A stretch of 15,113 nt of DNA, from positions 1 to 15,113 of the forward strand of contig DATABY010000097.1 in the NCBI GenBank assembly GCA_036259355.1. The letters are read 5' to 3'. Of this stretch, positions 1 to 6,358 are shown piece after piece. The position numbers and the translations under genes were made by a program. The stretch comes from JALZDI01 sp036259355 (GTDB lineage: Bacteria > Actinomycetota > Actinomycetes > Propionibacteriales > Nocardioidaceae). How positions within the stretch are numbered: the first letter of the stretch is position 1; each line of letters begins with the position of its first letter. A model generated the notes under the pieces. The model was given only the letters and a program-made list of their open reading frames with translations, was not told the origin of the DNA and searched no databases.

Positions 1-501
1 CGCGCCCTGCGTGGTGCCGTGGTACGCGACCGCCCGGCTGACCACCTTGTGCTTCATCGGGCGGCCGGTCATCTTGAAGTACTGCTTGGCCAGCTTCCAC
101 GCGCTCTCCACCGCCTCGCCGCCGCCGGTGGTGAAGAAGACACGGTTGAGGTCGCCCGGCGCGTAGCCGGCGATCCGCTCGGCCAGCTCGATCGCGTTGG
201 GGTGCGCGTAGGACCACAGCGGGAAGAACGCCAGGTCGCGCGCCTGCTTGGCGGCCGCCTCCGCCAGCTCCAGGCGTCCGTGGCCGACCTGGGTCACGAA
301 CAGCCCGGCCAGCCCGTCGAGGTAGCGCCGGCCGCGGGCGTCGTAGACGTATGCGCCGGAGCCGCGCACGATGACAGGCACCTCGAGGTCGGGCACGTAG
401 TCGCCCATCTGCGTAAAGTGCATCCACAGGTGCTCGTGGGCGGACTTCTGCAGGGCCTCCAGGTCGGGTTCGGGGCGTGCCCCGGGTTGGGAGAGCGTCA
501 T
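1..501 (-). CDS. Class III omega-aminotransferase (PLP-dependent), N-terminal part, cut by the window edge
   Basis: The visible 167 codons match the N-terminal part of the class III (omega) aminotransferases that act on putrescine, GABA, beta-alanine or similar amines with pyruvate or 2-oxoglutarate. Seen in the sequence: a DARGRRYLDGLAG block near residues 61-73, TTGGGEAVESAWKLAKQY near residues 124-141 (the phosphate-binding region of the PLP site), and YHGTTQG at residues 160-166, whose His normally stacks on PLP. The catalytic lysine would lie beyond the left edge. I chose the ATG at 501 because GAGG lies about 7 bases upstream; an in-frame ATG at 513 would add four residues but has a poorer ribosome site. 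The gene diverges from the ureohydrolase, and the nearby aldehyde dehydrogenase suggests that an omega-amine is turned into an aldehyde and then an acid. The exact substrate cannot be told from this fragment. Confidence 0.9.
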   Translation of the reverse strand, partial: MTLSQPGARPEPDLEALQKSAHEHLWMHFTQMGDYVPDLEVPVIVRGSGAYVYDARGRRYLDGLAGLFVTQVGHGRLELAEAAAKQARDLAFFPLWSYAHPNAIELAERIAGYAPGDLNRVFFTTGGGEAVESAWKLAKQYFKMTGRPMKHKVVSRAVAYHGTTQGA

Positions 502-513
502 GATGTGCCTCAT

Positions 514-642
514 CGGATCTGCGCAGGGACGGCGCCGGTGCGCCGTTCGCGGCTCAGTCTCGCAAACAACCACCCCTGTAGACAAGCGATTCCGCGGCTG
601 TTGCCTTATCAGCATGGTGAGTACGGCGGCGGAGTCGGCAGG
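514..642. promoter_or_regulatory. Divergent intergenic region, presumed promoters of aminotransferase and ureohydrolase
   Basis: These 129 bases separate two genes read in opposite directions, so both promoters should lie here. The middle (about 555-610) is clearly less GC-rich than the surroundings. A weak minus-strand candidate is TTGTCT, 18 bases, GAGACT; no convincing plus-strand pair was found. A perfect 7-base inverted repeat with a 4-base loop sits at 529-546 and would form a hairpin in the aminotransferase leader. The plus-strand stretch ACCCCTGTA at 572-580 resembles one half of the palindrome found twice before the amidohydrolase. These assignments are by eye. Confidence 0.4.
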
Positions 643-1680
643 ATGCTTCGAAATCCGCAGCCGGGAAGCGCGGCCGCGATGAGTCGGTACGGCGCCCAGT
701 ACGGCCCGGACGTCACGTTCCTCGGGGTCCCGCCCTGCGACCTCGGTGAGCCGGGCACCCTCGCCGGTGCCGACGTCATCGTCCTCGGCGCGCCCTTCGA
801 CGGCGGCACCTCGCACCGGCCCGGCACCCGGTTCGGACCGTCCGCCATCCGGCAGACCGACTACCTGCCGCAGGACGGGTCCCGGCCGCACCTGGCGCTG
901 CGCGTGGATGCGCTGCGCGACCTGGTCGTGCGCGACGCGGGCGACGTCGAGATGTACTCCGGTGACGCCGAGCGCTCCATCGCCGACCTGGAGGAGGCGG
1001 TGACCACGGTGGCCGCCGCCGGTGCGGTGCCGGTGGTCCTCGGCGGGGACCACACGATCGCGCTGCCCGACGCGAAGGGCGTCGCCCGGGTGCACGGGCA
1101 CGGCCGGGTGTCGATGGTCCACTTCGACGCCCACGCCGACACCGGCGACATCGCGTTCGGCTCGCTGTACGGGCACGGCCAGCCGATGCGCCGGCTGATC
1201 GAGTCCGGTGCGCTGCGCGGCGACCGCTTCCTGCAGATCGGCTTGCGCGGCTACTGGCCCGGGCCGGAGACGCTGGCGTGGATGGCCGAGCAGGAGATGC
1301 GGTCGTACGAGATGACCGAGATCGGGGCCCGCGGGCTCGACGCCTGCCTGACCGAGGCCTTCGCCATCGCCACCGACGAGTGCGAGGGCGTGTTCCTCTC
1401 CGTCGACGTCGACGTCTGCGACCCCGGGCACGCCCCCGGAACCGGGACGCCGGAGCCCGGCGGGCTGACGTCGCGACAGCTGCTCGACGCCGTACGCCGG
1501 GTCTGCCTGGAGCTTCCCGTGGTGGGGGTCGACGTGGTCGAGGTGTCGCCGCCGTACGACCACGCCGACATCACCGCCGCACTGGCCAACCGGGTCGTCC
1601 TGGAGGCCCTGAGCGCGCTCGCCGTCCGCCGGCACGGCACCGGACACGACCCCGCCGGCCCGGTGCTCGACGGCCGCTGA
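643..1680 (+). CDS. Agmatinase/guanidinobutyrase-family ureohydrolase (Mn-dependent)
   Basis: A member of the arginase/agmatinase superfamily, which hydrolyses a guanidino group to urea and an amine using two Mn ions. All the metal-binding motifs are present: GGDHT (Asp136, His137), HFDAHADT (His160, Asp162, His164, Asp166) and SVDVDVCDP (Asp255, Asp257). An early GAPFDGGTSHRPGTRFGP block is typical of the agmatinase branch. Length is 345 residues from the ATG at 643, chosen because GGAG at 631-634 sits 8 bases upstream. The in-frame ATG at 679 would give 333 residues starting MSRYGAQYGPD and is a real alternative, since homology may begin only there. It is followed 3 bases after its stop by a hairpin. 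With the divergent aminotransferase and the downstream aldehyde dehydrogenase, a role in agmatine or guanidinobutyrate breakdown is likely, but agmatine, guanidinobutyrate and other guanidino acids cannot be told apart here. Confidence 0.9.
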   Translation: MLRNPQPGSAAAMSRYGAQYGPDVTFLGVPPCDLGEPGTLAGADVIVLGAPFDGGTSHRPGTRFGPSAIRQTDYLPQDGSRPHLALRVDALRDLVVRDAGDVEMYSGDAERSIADLEEAVTTVAAAGAVPVVLGGDHTIALPDAKGVARVHGHGRVSMVHFDAHADTGDIAFGSLYGHGQPMRRLIESGALRGDRFLQIGLRGYWPGPETLAWMAEQEMRSYEMTEIGARGLDACLTEAFAIATDECEGVFLSVDVDVCDPGHAPGTGTPEPGGLTSRQLLDAVRRVCLELPVVGVDVVEVSPPYDHADITAALANRVVLEALSALAVRRHGTGHDPAGPVLDGR

Positions 1681-1683
1681 CGG

Positions 1684-1703
1684 CGCCGGTGTGCTCACCG
1701 GCG
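1684..1703 (+). terminator. Hairpin after the ureohydrolase stop, likely terminator
   Basis: A perfect 8-base inverted repeat (CGCCGGTG and CACCGGCG) with a 4-base TGCT loop begins 3 bases after the ureohydrolase stop codon. There is no T run, as is common for actinobacterial terminators, so it could end or attenuate transcription, or protect the 3' end. Its position ahead of a separate promoter for the amidohydrolase supports the terminator reading. Confidence 0.55.
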
Positions 1704-1751
1704 GGCCAAGGTCGCCGCTCCGGTGGGGTGCACCGCCACGAACCCTTTTCG

Positions 1752-1779
1752 TTGCGGGGGTCCCCTGCACCGCTAGGTT
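1752..1779 (+). promoter_or_regulatory. Candidate promoter of the amidohydrolase gene
   Basis: TTGCGG (1752-1757) and TAGGTT (1774-1779) are separated by 16 bases and resemble actinobacterial -35 and -10 boxes (TTGnnn and TAnnnT). Transcription would start near 1786, about 30 bases before the start codon. The upstream palindrome covers part of the -35 box and the spacer, and the downstream one covers the presumed start point, as expected for a repressed promoter. Assigned by eye. Confidence 0.4.
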
Positions 1780-1798
1780 CACTGCAGGGGACCCCTGC
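1754..1798. promoter_or_regulatory. Double operator-like palindrome (two 15-base copies, 30 bases apart)
   Basis: Two copies of GCRGGGGWCCCCTGC occur at 1754-1768 and 1784-1798. The second is a perfect palindrome around its central A; the first differs by one base in the left arm and has T at the centre. The centres at 1761 and 1791 are 30 bases apart, close to three helix turns, so two dimers could bind one face of the DNA. They overlap the candidate promoter and end 7 bases before the ribosome-binding site of the amidohydrolase. The two copies also pair with each other, so the block could fold as one large hairpin in RNA. The binding protein is unknown and no regulator gene is visible in the window. 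Confidence 0.6.
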
Positions 1799-1815
1799 GC
1801 CATTCGAGGAGTGTG

Positions 1816-3459
1816 GTGAGCGAGCACGCCGACCTGCTGTTCACCGGAGGGCCGGTCTTCGGAGTGAGCCGCGACCACCGCGAGCCGTCTGCGGTGGCTG
1901 TGCGGCGCGGCCGCATCGTCGCCGTGGGCGCCGACGCGCACCAGGCGGCCGGCCCCGGCACCGAGACCGTCGACCTGGCCGGCGGGCTGCTCGTGCCCGG
2001 CTTCACCGACGCGCACGTGCACGCCGTGCAGGGCGGCCTGGAGCGACTGCACTGCGACCTGACGGCGGCGACCAGCCGCGAGGACTGCCTGCGCGCGGTC
2101 CGGGAGTACGCCGACACCCATCCCGACGCCGCGTGGGTGACCGGAGGTGGCTGGGACCAGGCGCTGTTCCCCGGCGGCACCCCGACCGCACGTGACCTCG
2201 ACACGGTCGTCGCCGACCGGCCGGTGTTCCTGCCCAACGCGTCCCACCACGGCGCCTGGGTCAACTCACGGGCCCTGGCGCTGGCGGGTGTCGACGCCGC
2301 CACGCCGGACCCGCCGGACGGTCGCGTCGAGCGCGACCACGACGGCGCCCCGACCGGCACGCTGCACGAGGGTGCGATGAACCTGGTCGCCCGGCTGGCG
2401 CCGGGAGCGACCGCCGAGGAGTACGCCGACGCCCTGCTGGTGGCCCAGGAGTACCTGCACTCGCTCGGCATCACCGGCTGGCAGGACGCGATCCTGGGCC
2501 GGTACGCCAACATCGACGACGTGGGCCCGGTCTACCTGCAGGCCGCGCAGCGGGGCACTCTGACGGCGCGGGTCGTCGGCGCGCTGTGGTGGGAACGCGA
2601 CCGCGGCGCGGAGCAGATCCCCGAGCTGCTGCAGCGTCGCGCGACGCTGCGGGCCGGTCGGTTCCGAGCCACCAGCGTGAAGATCATGCAGGACGGCGTC
2701 CCCGAGAACGGCAGCGCCGGCATGCTCGAGCCTTACTTCGACCGGTGCGGCTGCCGGACCGCCAACCGCGGCCACTCCTACGTCGACCCCGTCCAGCTGC
2801 GCCGGCACGTGGCCGCGCTGGACGCCGAGGGCTTCCAGGTGCACGTGCACGCCATCGGCGACCGGGCGGTGCGGGAGTCGCTCGACGCCTTCGAGGCTGC
2901 CCGGGCGGCGAACGGACGCAACGACCACCGCCACCACATCGCGCACCTGCAGGTCGTGCACCCCGACGACGTCGCCCGGTTCGGCCGGCTCGGCGTCACC
3001 GCCAACATCCAGCCGCTGTGGGCGACGTACGAGCCGCAGATGGTCGACCTCACCATTCCGTTCATCGGCGACGAGCGGGCCGGCTGGCAGTACCCCTTCG
3101 GCGGCTTCGCCCGCTCGGGTGCGACGCTGGCCGCCGGCTCGGACTGGCCGGTGTCGAGCCCCGACCCGCTGGCCGGCATCCATGTCGCGGTGAACCGGCG
3201 GACCCCGCGCTCGGTCGGCGTCCCGGAGGACCGTGCGTTCCTGCCCGAGCAGGCGCTGGACCTCGAGACCGCCCTGACCGCGTACACCCGCGGCAGCGCG
3301 CACGTGAACCATCTCGACGACGGCGGACGCATCGCCGTGGGGGCGCTCGCGGACCTGGCCGTGCTGGACCGCAACCCGTTCGCCGCGCCGCCGGAGGAGA
3401 TCGGGGACACCCGCGTGGTGGCCACCTACGTGCACGGCGAGCAGGTCTTCTGCCGCTGA
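1816..3459 (+). CDS. YtcJ-like amidohydrolase (metal-dependent, TIM-barrel superfamily)
   Basis: A 547-residue protein of the amidohydrolase superfamily, YtcJ/NfdA-like branch (amidohydrolase 3 family), whose studied members hydrolyse N-substituted formamides or other amides. Visible features: a small N-terminal beta domain; DAHVHA with metal-ligand His67 and His69; a KIMQDGVPENGSAGML block that marks this branch; VHVHAIGDRA (His343, His345); HHIAHLQ (His377); GSDWP with the catalytic or metal-binding Asp443; and the closing LADLAVLDRNPF typical of the family. There is no signal peptide, so it is cytoplasmic. The start is one of two adjacent GTGs (1813, 1816); 1816 leaves a better gap after GAGGAG at 1806-1811. 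The substrate is not predictable. By context it may open an amide, formamide or lactam linked to amine breakdown. It probably has its own promoter and a double operator. Confidence 0.88.
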   Translation: MSEHADLLFTGGPVFGVSRDHREPSAVAVRRGRIVAVGADAHQAAGPGTETVDLAGGLLVPGFTDAHVHAVQGGLERLHCDLTAATSREDCLRAVREYADTHPDAAWVTGGGWDQALFPGGTPTARDLDTVVADRPVFLPNASHHGAWVNSRALALAGVDAATPDPPDGRVERDHDGAPTGTLHEGAMNLVARLAPGATAEEYADALLVAQEYLHSLGITGWQDAILGRYANIDDVGPVYLQAAQRGTLTARVVGALWWERDRGAEQIPELLQRRATLRAGRFRATSVKIMQDGVPENGSAGMLEPYFDRCGCRTANRGHSYVDPVQLRRHVAALDAEGFQVHVHAIGDRAVRESLDAFEAARAANGRNDHRHHIAHLQVVHPDDVARFGRLGVTANIQPLWATYEPQMVDLTIPFIGDERAGWQYPFGGFARSGATLAAGSDWPVSSPDPLAGIHVAVNRRTPRSVGVPEDRAFLPEQALDLETALTAYTRGSAHVNHLDDGGRIAVGALADLAVLDRNPFAAPPEEIGDTRVVATYVHGEQVFCR

Positions 3460-3627
3460 GAGGACCGGCCGCGGCTGGACGGTGAGGTGCCCGAGACCGA
3501 TGCGATAGGCAGTCGGCACCACCTCAAGCAACGGAAAACGTCGCTTCGCCCCGAGCTGATCTATCGATTCCGTGGCCAGATGCGCTACCTTGCTCTGCAG
3601 AGCCACGTGTCGAGCCGGAGGGTCTGT
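3460..3627 (+). promoter_or_regulatory. Leader and presumed promoter region of the aldehyde dehydrogenase gene
   Basis: This 168-base gap shows no convincing gene. An open frame does run through it into the ALDH frame (from 3487), but it lacks a ribosome site and its sequence is not family-like. The best -10 candidate is TACCTT (3586-3591); no good -35 is visible around 3563-3569, where the sequence is ATCGATT. A perfect 12-base palindrome follows at once. Only weak inverted repeats (6 bases, GGTGCC/GGCACC at 3486 and 3515) are seen upstream. Confidence 0.35.
3592..3603. promoter_or_regulatory. Perfect 12-base palindrome, possible operator
   Basis: GCTCTGCAGAGC is its own reverse complement. 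It directly follows the -10-like TACCTT and would cover the transcription start, 14 bases before the GGAGG ribosome site. It differs from the palindromes before the amidohydrolase, so a second regulator would be implied. A 12-base palindrome can occur by chance in a window of this size, so this rests mostly on position. Confidence 0.35.
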
Positions 3628-5070
3628 GTGAGCATGCCGCAACTGCGCAACTTCATCGGTGGAGAGTTCGTCGAGGCGGCCGACGGCCGTACCTCGGAGA
3701 TCGTCAGCCCGGTCACCGGCAAGCCCTACGTCTCCGCGCCGGTGTCCTCCGGGCAGGACGTCGACAAGGCGATGCGTGCCGCCCGGACGGCGTTCGAGCG
3801 CTGGCGCGAGACCACGCCGGGCGAACGGCAGCGGGCGCTGCTGAAGCTCGCCGACGCGATCGAGGCGCGCAGCGACGAGTTCGTGCGCGTGGAGAGCGAG
3901 AACACCGGCAAGCCGCTGGCGCTGACCGCGTCGGAGGAGATGCCGATGGCGCTCGACCAGGTGCGCTTCTTCGCCGGTGCGGCGCGTGTGCTGGAGGGCA
4001 AGTCGGCCGGGGAGTACATGAGCGGGCTGACGTCGTTCATCCGCCGGGAGCCGGTGGGCGTGTGCGCGCAGGTGACCCCGTGGAACTACCCGCTGATGAT
4101 GGCGATCTGGAAGATCGCCCCCGCGCTGGCCGCCGGCAACGCCGTCGTGCTCAAGCCCAGCGACACCACCCCCGCGTCCAGCGTGCTGCTGGCCGAGGTG
4201 GCCGCCGACATCTTCCCGCCCGGCGTCCTCAACGTGGTCACCGGTGACCGCGACACCGGGCGCGCGATGGTCGAGCATCCCGAGCCCGACATGGTGTCGA
4301 TCACCGGATCGGTGCGCGCCGGCATGGAGGTCGCCACGTCGGCCGCCGCCGACCTCAAGCGGACCCATCTCGAGCTCGGGGGGAAGGCGCCGGTCGTGGT
4401 GTTCGACGACGCCGACGTCGGCGCCGCCGCGGCGGCCATCGCGGAGGCGGGCTACTTCAACGCCGGCCAGGACTGCACGGCGGCCACCCGGGTGCTGGCC
4501 GGCCCGGGCGTGCACACCGACTTCGTCGCCGCGCTGACCGAGCAGGCGCGGCAGACCAGCACGGGACTGCCGGACAACGCGGACGTGGCCTACGGGCCGC
4601 TCAACAACACCAACCAGCTCGACCGGGTGTCGGGCTTCGTGCACCGACTGCCCGACCACGCCCGCCTCGAGGCCGGGGGGCAGCGGCTCGGTGGCGACCT
4701 GGCCAACGGCTACTTCTACGAGCCCACCGTGGTCAGCGGGCTGCGGCAGGACGACGAGGCCAGCCAGGACGAGATCTTCGGGCCGGTCATCACCGTGCAG
4801 CAGTTCTCCGACGAGGACGAGGCGGTGCGTTGGGCCAACGGCGTGAAGTACGGCCTCGCCTCGTCGGTGTGGACCCGTGACCACGGGCGCGCGATGCGGA
4901 TGGCCCGAAGGCTCGACTTCGGCTGCGTGTGGATCAACACGCACATCCCGCTGGTGGCGGAGATGCCGCACGGCGGGTTCAAGCACTCCGGTCACGGCAA
5001 GGACCTGTCGATGTACGGCCTGGAGGACTACACCCGCGTCAAGCACGTCATGACGAACCTGGAGATGTGA
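3628..5070 (+). CDS. Aminobutyraldehyde-type aldehyde dehydrogenase (NAD-dependent)
   Basis: A 480-residue ALDH-superfamily enzyme that oxidises an aldehyde to a carboxylate. Catalytic features are complete: TPWNYP (Asn153), HLELGGK with the general base Glu249, NAGQDC with the nucleophile Cys283, and EIFGPV (Glu382), which holds the cofactor ribose. The NAGQDCTAATR context is typical of gamma-aminobutyraldehyde dehydrogenases (PatD/YdcW-like) and the related betaine-aldehyde branch. The GTG at 3628 is chosen because GGAGG (3617-3621) lies 6 bases upstream; the ATG at 3634 is 12 bases away and would shorten the protein by two residues. It probably takes the aldehyde made by the divergent aminotransferase, giving GABA if the amine is putrescine. 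Its stop codon directly abuts the next GTG start, so the next gene is translationally coupled. Confidence 0.93.
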   Translation: MSMPQLRNFIGGEFVEAADGRTSEIVSPVTGKPYVSAPVSSGQDVDKAMRAARTAFERWRETTPGERQRALLKLADAIEARSDEFVRVESENTGKPLALTASEEMPMALDQVRFFAGAARVLEGKSAGEYMSGLTSFIRREPVGVCAQVTPWNYPLMMAIWKIAPALAAGNAVVLKPSDTTPASSVLLAEVAADIFPPGVLNVVTGDRDTGRAMVEHPEPDMVSITGSVRAGMEVATSAAADLKRTHLELGGKAPVVVFDDADVGAAAAAIAEAGYFNAGQDCTAATRVLAGPGVHTDFVAALTEQARQTSTGLPDNADVAYGPLNNTNQLDRVSGFVHRLPDHARLEAGGQRLGGDLANGYFYEPTVVSGLRQDDEASQDEIFGPVITVQQFSDEDEAVRWANGVKYGLASSVWTRDHGRAMRMARRLDFGCVWINTHIPLVAEMPHGGFKHSGHGKDLSMYGLEDYTRVKHVMTNLEM

Positions 5071-6285
5071 GTGAGGATCCTGCTGGTCGGCGCCGGGGGA
5101 GTCGGGTCGGCGTTCGTCTCGATCGCGGCCCGGCGTGACTTCTTCGAGCAGGTGCTCGTCGCCGACTACGACGTACGGCGGGCACAGCGCGCGGTGCAGT
5201 CGGTCGCGGACCCGCGCTTCGAGGCCGTCGGGCTCGACGCGTCGTCGGCGGAGGCGGTGGCCGAGCTGGCGTGGGAGAGCGGGTGCACGCACGTGGTCAA
5301 CGCCGTCGACCCGCGCTTGGTGATGCCGATCTTCGACGGGGCGTTCTCCGTGGGCGCGGACTACCTCGACATGGCCATGAGCCTGTCCACGCCGCACGCG
5401 CAGTCGCCGCACTCACGACCCGGCGTCAAGCTCGGCGACGAGCAGTTCGCCAAGGCGGCGGAGTGGGAGGGCGCCGGGCGGCTGGCGCTGGTCGGCATGG
5501 GCGTGGAGCCGGGGCTGTCGGACGTGCTCGCGCGCTACGCCGCCGACCACCTGTTCAGCCAGATCGACGAGCTGGCGGTCCGCGACGGGGCCAACCTCAC
5601 CGTCGACGGCCCAGAAGGCGCCGCCTTCGCTCCTACCTTCTCCATCTGGACCACGATCGAGGAGTGCCTCAACCCGCCGGTGGTGTGGGAGCGGGACCGC
5701 GGGTGGTTCACCACGAAGCCGTTCAGCGAGCCGGAGGTGTTCGACTTTCCCGACGGCATCGGCCCCGTGGAGTGTGTCAACGTCGAGCACGAAGAGGTGC
5801 TGCTGATGCCTCGCTGGCTCGACGCCCGGCGGGTCACGTTCAAGTACGGGTTGGGTGCGGAGTTCATCGACGTGCTCAAGACCCTGCACAAGCTCGGGCT
5901 CGACCGCACGGACAGGGTCCGCGTCGGCGGCGTCGAGGTCAGCCCCCGCGACGTCGTGGCCGCATGCCTGCCCGACCCCGCCCAGCTCGGTGACCGGATG
6001 CGGGGCAAGACGTGCGCCGGCGTCTGGGTGACGGGGACGGGCAAGGACGGGTCGCCGCGGTCGACGTACCTGTACCACGTGGTCGACAACGAGTGGTCGA
6101 TGCGCGAGTACGGCCACCAGTGCGTGGTGTGGCAGACCGCGGTCAATCCGGTGGTGGCGCTGGAGCTGCTGGCCAGCCGGGTGTGGTCGGGCGTCGGGGT
6201 GCTCGGCCCGGAGGCCTTCGACGCCGAGCCGTTCCTGAAGACGCTGACGGCCTACGGCTCGCCGTGGGGCGTGCGCGAGCAGTAG
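5071..6285 (+). CDS. Saccharopine dehydrogenase-like NAD(P)-binding oxidoreductase
   Basis: A 404-residue protein with an N-terminal Rossmann fold (GAGGVGSA near residue 8) and the overall plan of the saccharopine dehydrogenase / carboxynorspermidine dehydrogenase family, which joins or splits an amine and a carbonyl compound using NAD(P)H. Family-like blocks include GMGVEPGLSD near residues 145-154, FSIWTTIEECLNPPVVW near 190-206, and a C-terminal substrate domain. Size fits the short bacterial members (about 400 residues). GTG at 5071 follows the ALDH stop with no gap, and GGAG at 5061-5064 inside the ALDH end serves as ribosome site. Coupling to an aminoaldehyde dehydrogenase suggests it acts on the same amine or aldehyde pool, perhaps on a polyamine-like secondary amine. 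Whether it makes or breaks such a bond is unknown, and a true saccharopine (lysine) role is also possible. Confidence 0.82.
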   Translation: MRILLVGAGGVGSAFVSIAARRDFFEQVLVADYDVRRAQRAVQSVADPRFEAVGLDASSAEAVAELAWESGCTHVVNAVDPRLVMPIFDGAFSVGADYLDMAMSLSTPHAQSPHSRPGVKLGDEQFAKAAEWEGAGRLALVGMGVEPGLSDVLARYAADHLFSQIDELAVRDGANLTVDGPEGAAFAPTFSIWTTIEECLNPPVVWERDRGWFTTKPFSEPEVFDFPDGIGPVECVNVEHEEVLLMPRWLDARRVTFKYGLGAEFIDVLKTLHKLGLDRTDRVRVGGVEVSPRDVVAACLPDPAQLGDRMRGKTCAGVWVTGTGKDGSPRSTYLYHVVDNEWSMREYGHQCVVWQTAVNPVVALELLASRVWSGVGVLGPEAFDAEPFLKTLTAYGSPWGVREQ

Positions 6286-6293
6286 GCAGCAGG

Positions 6294-6339
6294 GTTGTCA
6301 GGCGCCCGCTGGCTCCTGCGCCGGCGAGCGCCTGACAAC
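6294..6339. terminator. Large bidirectional hairpin terminator between convergent genes
   Basis: A perfect 12-base inverted repeat (GTTGTCAGGCGC at 6294-6305, GCGCCTGACAAC at 6328-6339) encloses a single C/A mismatch, a further 7 pairs (one G-T) and a 6-base loop. It lies 8 bases after the stop of the saccharopine-dehydrogenase-like gene and 19 bases beyond the end of the substrate-binding protein gene, which is read toward it. It can fold equally on either strand, so it likely terminates both operons. There is no T run. Confidence 0.8.
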
Positions 6340-6358
6340 GTACTGTGCGGTGTCGCGG

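Noticed and set aside
19..642. Upstream extension of the ureohydrolase frame to position 19
   Set aside because: It runs antisense through the aminotransferase gene and its translation is not family-like; the ureohydrolase begins at 643 or 679.
3486..3520. Inverted repeat GGTGCC/GGCACC with a 23-base loop after the amidohydrolase
   Set aside because: Only six pairs with a long loop; expected by chance at this GC content.
2266..5412. Very long open frame on the minus strand (about 1048 codons) opposite the amidohydrolase and ALDH genes
   Set aside because: It is rich in Arg, His, Val and Gly with no recognisable domain, and it lies opposite two clear enzymes with intact catalytic motifs. Long antisense frames are expected in DNA with strong G/C third positions.
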